Shown here: positions 7,785-11,348 of the stretch, piece after piece | Position numbering within the stretch: the first letter of the stretch is position 1 | Layout: each line of letters starts with the position of its first letter | DNA from: AAA164-E04 sp014239995 | GTDB lineage: Bacteria; Verrucomicrobiota; Verrucomicrobiia; Limisphaerales; AAA164-E04 | Assembly (NCBI GenBank): GCA_029247315.1 | Contig: JAQWLM010000028.1 | Coordinates: 1-11,348 of the forward strand | Length of the DNA: 11,348 bases | Reading direction: 5' to 3' | Made by a program: the position numbers and the translations under genes | The notes under the pieces: generated by a model | What the model saw: only the letters and a program-made list of their open reading frames with translations | Told to the model about the DNA's origin: nothing | Databases searched by the model: none

Positions 7785-8012
7785 GCCTTTTTCTCCTAAT
7801 GAGAATGTATGGTGATTTAGTTACAGATTCCCTTTTTTGAATTCAAGTTACATTTTTGTCACCTTTGGGGTGAACAGCTTGCTTAGCCACCACCAACACG
7901 AGCCAGATTGTCCCAGTTGCGACACTGTCCCTGAGGTAAACAGGACTTCGTGTCTCAATCAAAGGCAATTGAGACGTATTTCCGCGTGTGATCAACAAAA
8001 GTCATGCCAGAT
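7785..8012. other. Intergenic spacer between hemW and the ABC operon
   Basis: These 228 bases contain no credible gene. The part next to the ABC ATPase is A/T-rich and holds its ribosome-binding site (AGGAG on the minus strand, near 7794-7798) and a 10-base palindrome TTGAATTCAA at 7837-7846. No convincing -35/-10 pair could be assigned, although a promoter for the four-gene operon is expected here. The perfect inverted repeat at 7952-7975 is listed separately. Confidence 0.6.
7952..7975. repeat. Perfect 8-bp inverted repeat
   Basis: GTCTCAAT (7952-7959) and ATTGAGAC (7968-7975) are separated by eight bases. It lies 37 bases downstream of the hemW stop and 168 bases upstream of the ABC ATPase start. 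No T-tract follows on either strand, so a standard intrinsic terminator is not supported. It may be a protein-binding site, a Rho-type or RNA-stabilising hairpin, or chance. Confidence 0.6.
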
Positions 8013-9197
8013 TCAATTTTCGACAAAAACAAAAGCTGAGCCGGCCTCATCGGCAAATCGCATTCCTTTTGCATTCAGCCGAAAGGAGTCTTCATCAAGT
8101 GTCGCCCAGCCTCTTGACTGGAGGCTATGCATCGTGTCGGACCACTTTGCCACCGGACATACTCCATATCGCTCCCTGAAGAGCACAAGGTCAATCCCAG
8201 CATTCATGCGCAGGCTGAAAGCAGCAGCTTCCCCCATTTGAGCTTCCTGCTCGAGTATTTCCTCAAAATCAAGTCCCCTCTTCCCGAGATCAACCTGGTC
8301 GCAATATATTTGAGTATTGGCCCAGTGCTTACGTCGATGGCCCTGAAGGTATTCAGTGGCAGCGGGTCCCACTCCGTGGTAATCCCCGCCTTCCCAGTAA
8401 TTGATATTATGCCTGGAAGCACGGGATGGGTAGCGTTGCCGCTTGTCCACATCTGTTTCTTTCGCAAAATTGGCAATTTCGTATTGTTGAAACCCCTTCT
8501 TTTGAGCTTCTCCAACCAGGGTGGCATACATTTGATCAGCTAAATCCTCGTCCACGGCAAACTTGCCGGCCTTCAATTGTTGGAACAGTGCCGTGTCGTC
8601 TTCATAAATCACCTCGTAACAGGACAAATGCTCGCTGGACATGGTAAAAACCTCATGCAGCGTCTCCCGCCAGATATCCATGGTCTGAAAAGGAATGGCA
8701 AACATCAGGTCGAGGTTCACGTTTTCAAAACCAACATCGCGCAGTGTGTCGTAAGAGCGAAATACCTGGTCACGGCTGTGTACACGGCCAAGACCATCCA
8801 GGAGGTCTTCGTGAAGCGATTGAATCCCCATGGATATACGATTCACACCAGCTTGTTTCAGGAGGGATGCCTTGTCCTTGGAAACGGTGGCTGGATTACA
8901 TTCGACGGTCCATTCATCAATATCGACCCAACCGAGCTCGTGAATGGTTTCGATGATCATTTCCCACTGTTTGATAGGTAGGATCGAAGGGGTGCCTCCG
9001 CCAAAAAACAATGTTCTCGGACTGGAATCCGCGCTGAGCATACGTAACTCGCTGCAGATGGCCTCCACATATCGTTGCAGCAAGACAGGGTCGAGCAGCT
9101 CGGAATAGAAGGCGCAGTAGTCGCATTTGTGCGCACAGAATGGCACGTGCACATAGACGCCAGGTGCAGTGGGAGATTCCAAGCCAAGAGGTCTCAT
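8013..9197 (-). CDS. hemW: HemW-like radical SAM protein (putative heme chaperone)
   Basis: The 394-residue protein belongs to the HemN/HemW radical SAM family. The cluster motif CAHKCDYC gives Cys21, Cys25 and Cys28 for the 4Fe-4S centre, inside GVYVHVPFCAHKCDYCAF. The next conserved position is Phe, as in HemW, rather than the fourth Cys of true HemN. FFGGGTPS (64-71) is the SAM-binding glycine motif. ECNPATVSKDK (99-109), NRISMGIQS (119-127) and RHNINYWEGGDYHGVGP (262-278) follow as in HemW, and a HemN_C-like domain occupies the end. HemW proteins bind heme and are thought to act as heme chaperones, and are often mis-annotated as coproporphyrinogen oxidase. The ATG is fixed by an in-frame TGA immediately before it; no Shine-Dalgarno is seen. 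The usual GPGAHS segment reads GPAATE here, a mild deviation. Confidence 0.92.
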   Translation of the reverse strand: MRPLGLESPTAPGVYVHVPFCAHKCDYCAFYSELLDPVLLQRYVEAICSELRMLSADSSPRTLFFGGGTPSILPIKQWEMIIETIHELGWVDIDEWTVECNPATVSKDKASLLKQAGVNRISMGIQSLHEDLLDGLGRVHSRDQVFRSYDTLRDVGFENVNLDLMFAIPFQTMDIWRETLHEVFTMSSEHLSCYEVIYEDDTALFQQLKAGKFAVDEDLADQMYATLVGEAQKKGFQQYEIANFAKETDVDKRQRYPSRASRHNINYWEGGDYHGVGPAATEYLQGHRRKHWANTQIYCDQVDLGKRGLDFEEILEQEAQMGEAAAFSLRMNAGIDLVLFRERYGVCPVAKWSDTMHSLQSRGWATLDEDSFRLNAKGMRFADEAGSAFVFVEN

Positions 9198-9211
9198 TCA
9201 AATGTCTGAGG

Positions 9212-9243
9212 ACCGGACCGTGCGGACTCTTGTAAGGTCCGGT
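9212..9243. repeat. 8-bp inverted repeat between csp and hemW
   Basis: ACCGGACC (9212-9219) pairs perfectly with GGTCCGGT (9236-9243) across a 16-base loop. It begins 15 bases after the cold-shock stop codon and ends 14 bases before the hemW ATG. No T-tract follows on the minus strand, so it is only a weak terminator candidate; it may stabilise the csp mRNA 3' end or affect hemW translation. Confidence 0.65.
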
Positions 9244-9258
9244 AACGCCGGAAGCCGT

Positions 9259-9471
9259 CTACATCATCAGACCGCGCTGGACGTTTTGAGCCTTGAGTCC
9301 CTTATCGCCCTGGATCAACTCAAAATTAACAACCTCACCTTCGTTGAGTGTCTTAAAGCCATCACCACTGATGGCTGTGTGATGCACAAATACGTCTTCG
9401 CCTGACTCATCTTGAACAATGAAACCAAAGCCTTTTTTGTTATCAAACCACTTGACTCGTCCGCTCGCCAT
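9259..9471 (-). CDS. Cold-shock domain protein (CspA family)
   Basis: This 70-residue protein is a single cold-shock domain, the normal length for bacterial Csp proteins. It reads MASGRVKWFDNKKGFGFI at the N-terminus, containing RNP-1 (KGFGFI, about 13-18), followed by DVFVHH (RNP-2, about 26-31). A conserved Glu-Gly-Glu and aromatic strand (NEGEVVNFEL) follow. The aromatic residues that stack on single-stranded nucleic acid (Trp8, Phe15, Phe17, Phe28) are all present. Such proteins bind RNA or single-stranded DNA and melt RNA structure, some being induced by cold. AGGAG lies nine bases upstream of the ATG on the minus strand, so the start is secure. It is flanked by a 292-base upstream gap and a hairpin downstream, suggesting a single-gene unit. 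Whether it is cold-induced cannot be seen. Confidence 0.97.
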   Translation of the reverse strand: MASGRVKWFDNKKGFGFIVQDESGEDVFVHHTAISGDGFKTLNEGEVVNFELIQGDKGLKAQNVQRGLMM

Positions 9472-9763
9472 AAAATTAATCTCCTAAAATACTCAATTCG
9501 TTACTACTCAAAACACACTTCTCATGTCATCAAAGTCACACAATGCGGTCATCTACAAAGACAACCTCGTGCCACGTTTCATGGTCAGGATTGATGGGAG
9601 ATTAATAACTTCCCACAGACCGTCAAGAGATAGTTATTCAAAAGGCCATCGAGGACCTGAACATCCAACAGGTCGCAGAACTGCTTCCTAGAAAAACGGG
9701 ACTCTCGATATCCACAAGAAATAGGACCTAAGCAACAGGGGTGTAAAAAAGACAGTTCCCTTG
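9472..9763. other. Long region between hisS and csp (likely csp leader)
   Basis: This 292-base stretch has no credible gene. It contains the csp ribosome-binding site next to 9480, a possible promoter at 9599-9626, an inverted repeat (AATAACT 9604-9610 with AGTTATT 9632-9638, overlapping that promoter) and, at its hisS end, a weak hairpin with T-tract. A reading frame of about 40 codons near 9609-9729 on the plus strand has no start codon and is not called. Confidence 0.55.
9599..9626 (-). promoter_or_regulatory. Possible promoter for the cold-shock gene
   Basis: On the minus strand TTGACG (plus 9621-9626) matches the -35 consensus at five of six positions. After 16 bases comes TAATCT (plus 9599-9604), which matches the -10 box at only three of six. 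It would start transcription near 9592 and give a csp leader of about 120 bases. Cold-shock genes often have long leaders, which supports this a little. A 7-bp inverted repeat (9604-9610/9632-9638) spans it and could be an operator. Not experimentally supported. Confidence 0.35.
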
Positions 9764-9765
9764 TC
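9745..9765 (-). terminator. Weak possible terminator of hisS
   Basis: A 4-bp stem (TGTC 9762-9765 with GACA 9751-9754, seven-base loop) overlaps the hisS stop codon and is followed on the minus strand by TTTTTT (9750-9745). The T-tract is good but the stem is short, so this is a low-confidence call. Confidence 0.3.
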
Positions 9766-11008
9766 AAAACATTGTGAACAGCTGATCAAGGGTGATTGTC
9801 GAGGTTTCGCGTGTTTGTAAATCTCTGAGTAAGAATGCATCCGAATCCGCAATCGAAACAGCATAACGCGCTCCAAGGTCATGTGCTGACTTAAATTGTT
9901 TCTTCGGGCTTGATGGGGTCATGGGCCACTCGACAGACACTCCCTGGTCACGCAGTTTCTGGATCGTGCCCAGAGAACTTGAACGAAGCGCTTCGTCAAG
10001 AATCTGAAAATAAATATCAGCGCCATCCGTCGCTTTGGGAAATAGCCCCTTGGCACGTAGCATATCGCCAAGCACCACATCCCCCATCCCAAATCCAAGG
10101 GCCGGCAGATCGACCTTGTCCTTTGATATGAGTTTGATGAGATGGTCATAACGCCCACCTCCTGCAATGGCTCGAAAAACACCCTCACGGTCAAATGCCT
10201 CAAAAACAACCCCGGTATAATAAGCCAGACCGCGAATCACCCCATAATCGATCTTGACGTAATCCCCAAGACCTCGGTCCTCCAGTTGCTCGAGCATCTT
10301 TCGCAACACCGGTGTCGGCTCAGCTGCCTTGATCAATGCCGAAACTTCCTCAAAATCAATCCCTATCTTGGCAAACCTGGCAGTACTGATTTCGGGTGTC
10401 TCCCGCTCGAGTTTATCGACGATCTGAAAGAATTCATAAGCCTTCCCCTGATCGTCACAGCGTTCATCAAAAAATAACTGCCATGCATCACGACTGCTCA
10501 AGCGAATCACAAAGTCCTCGCTGCTCAGTCCCAGGGCCCGCAAGACATCAATCAGGAAGGCAATGAGCTCGGCATCGGCTGCATGGTCCGATTCCCCGAC
10601 AATATCCGCATTCAATTGAAAATGCTCCCTAAGGCGACCCTTTTGCTGCCGTTCGTATCGGAAAAGCTGCGGGATTGAAAACCACTTCATGGGCTTTTTG
10701 TAGTTGCGCTGGTGAGAAGCAACCATCCGCGCAAGGGTGGGTGTCATTTCAGGGCGCAGGGCGATGTCACGCCCCCCTTTATCGCTGAAATGATACAACT
10801 GATGGATGATCTCATCGCCACTCTTGGCCTTGTAAAGTTCCAATGTTTCCAAGGGAGGACCGTCATATTCCCTGAACCCGTATCGACGAGCAACCTGACG
10901 CCAGAGACGGAAGATGTGTTGACGCTCTTCCATGCGCCCCTCTTCGCTGGACGGTATGGGATCGGGATAGAAATCCCTGAAACCGGGTAAACGATTCAAT
11001 GGTTTCAT
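9764..11008 (-). CDS. hisS: Histidyl-tRNA synthetase
   Basis: A class II aminoacyl-tRNA synthetase of 414 residues that charges tRNA-His in the cytoplasm. Positions count from the ATG. Motif 1 lies around RPEMTPTLARM (86-96). Motif 2 is FRYERQQKGRLREHFQ (116-131). HisA-type RGLAYYTGVVFEAFDR lies at about 259-274, where many bacterial enzymes have RGLDYYT. Motif 3 includes AGGGRYDHL (282-290) and GFGMGD (305-310). The C-terminal anticodon-binding domain has FKSAHDLGARYAVSI (about 372-386). The Ala variant fits a HisRS subgroup that, from memory, includes plant enzymes. A TTG two codons upstream (11012-11014) is an alternative start. The ATG is preferred as it gives MKPLNRLPGFRDFYP, a normal N-terminus. 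The only purine-rich bases upstream, GCGGAA, lie in the 3' arm of the terminator-like hairpin just before the gene. Confidence 0.96.
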   Translation of the reverse strand: MKPLNRLPGFRDFYPDPIPSSEEGRMEERQHIFRLWRQVARRYGFREYDGPPLETLELYKAKSGDEIIHQLYHFSDKGGRDIALRPEMTPTLARMVASHQRNYKKPMKWFSIPQLFRYERQQKGRLREHFQLNADIVGESDHAADAELIAFLIDVLRALGLSSEDFVIRLSSRDAWQLFFDERCDDQGKAYEFFQIVDKLERETPEISTARFAKIGIDFEEVSALIKAAEPTPVLRKMLEQLEDRGLGDYVKIDYGVIRGLAYYTGVVFEAFDREGVFRAIAGGGRYDHLIKLISKDKVDLPALGFGMGDVVLGDMLRAKGLFPKATDGADIYFQILDEALRSSSLGTIQKLRDQGVSVEWPMTPSSPKKQFKSAHDLGARYAVSIADSDAFLLRDLQTRETSTITLDQLFTMF

Positions 11009-11085
11009 GAACAAAAAAATTTCCGCTTGGATGTCAGGTATCTGAAAGATGCCCCGACAGGCAAGCGGAATGTCATTGGATGCAT
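11005..11085 (-). other. 26-codon leader reading frame overlapping hisS start
   Basis: An ATG at 11085 opens a 26-codon frame beginning MHPMTFRLPV that passes through the whole hairpin and ends in TGA at 11005-11007, sharing ATGA with the hisS ATG. No Shine-Dalgarno is seen before it and it has a single His codon, so it is not a classical histidine leader peptide. It may be chance; the stop/start overlap is the reason to record it. Confidence 0.25.
11011..11070 (-). terminator. Terminator-like hairpin just upstream of hisS
   Basis: TTCCGCTTG (11021-11029) pairs perfectly with CAAGCGGAA (11062-11070). Inside, TGTC (11032-11035) pairs with GACA (11056-11059), and the apex (11037-11043 with 11047-11053, one G-T wobble) closes on a GAA loop. 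On the minus strand one A and seven T follow, ending at 11013. This is a strong, long hairpin with U-tract, 53 bases beyond the HU stop, so the plain reading is the HU gene's terminator. But the tract ends four bases before the hisS ATG (11008) and the 3' arm covers its possible ribosome-binding bases, so an attenuator role is also possible. Confidence 0.75.
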
Positions 11086-11089
11086 GGTC

Positions 11090-11115
11090 AGAACCACAAG
11101 TCTTAATGCGGTTCT
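11090..11115. repeat. Small inverted repeat downstream of the HU gene
   Basis: AGAACC (11090-11095) pairs with GGTTCT (11110-11115), and after one mismatch CA/TG adds two more pairs. It lies 8 bases after the HU-family stop codon with no T-tract. It may be a second 3'-end hairpin or part of a leader structure upstream of hisS. Confidence 0.45.
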
Positions 11116-11123
11116 TAAGGCTT

Positions 11124-11348
11124 TTATTCCGATGGGGTTAACCTAATGACCGATTCCTTCATTTCCTTACCCGGCTTAAATTTCACAACAGCTCGGGGAG
11201 GAATACGGACGTCTTTTTCGGGTTTGTTCGGATTACGCCCCACTCGCGCCTTACGCACTTTGACTTCAAAAACGCCAAAATTCCGCAGTTCAACGGTTTC
11301 ACCTTTAGCAACGGCATCGGAGATATAGTCCAGAGTCTTTTGAACGAC
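11124..11348 (-). CDS. HU/IHF-family DNA-binding protein (5' end outside window)
   Basis: Only the last 74 codons and the TAA stop are inside the window; the start is beyond the right edge. The protein shows the HU/IHF pattern: an amphipathic helix with AVAKGETVELRNFGVFEVK (the conserved G-E-x-V-E-L-x-x-F-G-x-F block), then the DNA-binding arm with ARVGRNPNKPEKDVRIPPRA, in which the Pro of GRNP intercalates in the minor groove, then VVKFKPGKEMKESV. These proteins bend DNA and act in nucleoid structure, replication and transcription. The arm sequence resembles IHF-alpha/beta-like proteins more than E. coli HU, but subunit type cannot be decided here. Its frame reaches the final base of the window with no stop, so it clearly continues. 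Confidence 0.93.
   Translation of the reverse strand, partial: VVQKTLDYISDAVAKGETVELRNFGVFEVKVRKARVGRNPNKPEKDVRIPPRAVVKFKPGKEMKESVIRLTPSE

Noticed and set aside
7859..7873. 5-bp inverted repeat TCACC/GGTGA
   Set aside because: Short stem with a five-base loop and no T-tract; frequent enough by chance.
7837..8241. Plus-strand reading frame of 134 codons starting in the spacer
   Set aside because: More than half is antisense to the hemW C-terminus, it has no recognisable domain, and no plus-strand gene is otherwise present.
9609..9729. Plus-strand frame of about 40 codons containing an AIEDLNIQQVAELL stretch
   Set aside because: It looks somewhat protein-like but has no ATG, GTG or TTG start and no Shine-Dalgarno; a gene remnant cannot be shown without a database search.
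11009..11123. T-box riboswitch upstream of hisS
   Set aside because: No T-box antiterminator consensus (TGGNACCGCG type) or specifier-loop layout is present, and the spacer of 115 bases is too short.
1..11348. CRISPR arrays, tRNA genes, insertion sequences or att sites
   Set aside because: No regularly spaced direct repeats, tRNA-like cloverleaf, transposase or integrase was found on either strand.

Overview
The window is a compact bacterial segment in which every recognisable gene lies on the minus strand: nine complete genes and two cut by the window edges. Read in the direction of transcription (high to low coordinates) the order is: an HU/IHF-family DNA-binding protein (partial), histidyl-tRNA synthetase, a cold-shock protein, a HemW-like radical SAM protein, an ABC ATPase, its membrane permease, a GldG-like auxiliary protein, a DUF4340 protein, adenylosuccinate synthetase, undecaprenyl diphosphate synthase and phosphatidate cytidylyltransferase (partial). 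No tRNA, rRNA, mobile element, CRISPR array or phage gene was seen.

The organism looks like a Gram-negative bacterium outside the Proteobacteria. A GldA/GldF/GldG-type ABC module followed by a DUF4340 gene, an IHF-like HU protein with a long basic arm, the plant-like 'RGLAYYTG' HisRS motif and the uppS-cdsA pair would together fit Verrucomicrobiota or another PVC-superphylum lineage. That is inference from gene content, not a measured phylogeny.

Region 1 (1-2780) holds purA-uppS-cdsA, a tightly spaced run joining purine synthesis to the first steps of cell-wall lipid carrier and phospholipid synthesis. Region 2 (2799-7784) is a four-gene ABC operon with two ATGA stop/start overlaps, ended by a clear intrinsic terminator at 2799-2831. 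Region 3 (7785-9258) is hemW with a 228-base upstream spacer of the ABC operon that contains an unexplained perfect inverted repeat. Region 4 (9259-9763) is a cold-shock gene with a long upstream region and a possible promoter about 120 bases before its start. Region 5 (9764-11348) is hisS preceded by the HU-family gene.

Most genes are housekeeping genes. The features most worth a second look are non-coding. The start codons of both hisS and purA sit only about 4-20 bases downstream of a terminator-like hairpin and T-tract, leaving no room for a promoter in between. For hisS, the hairpin also covers the putative ribosome-binding bases and carries a 26-codon reading frame whose stop overlaps the hisS ATG. 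I found no convincing new multi-gene system; the GldG/DUF4340 ABC module is the least functionally understood coding part.
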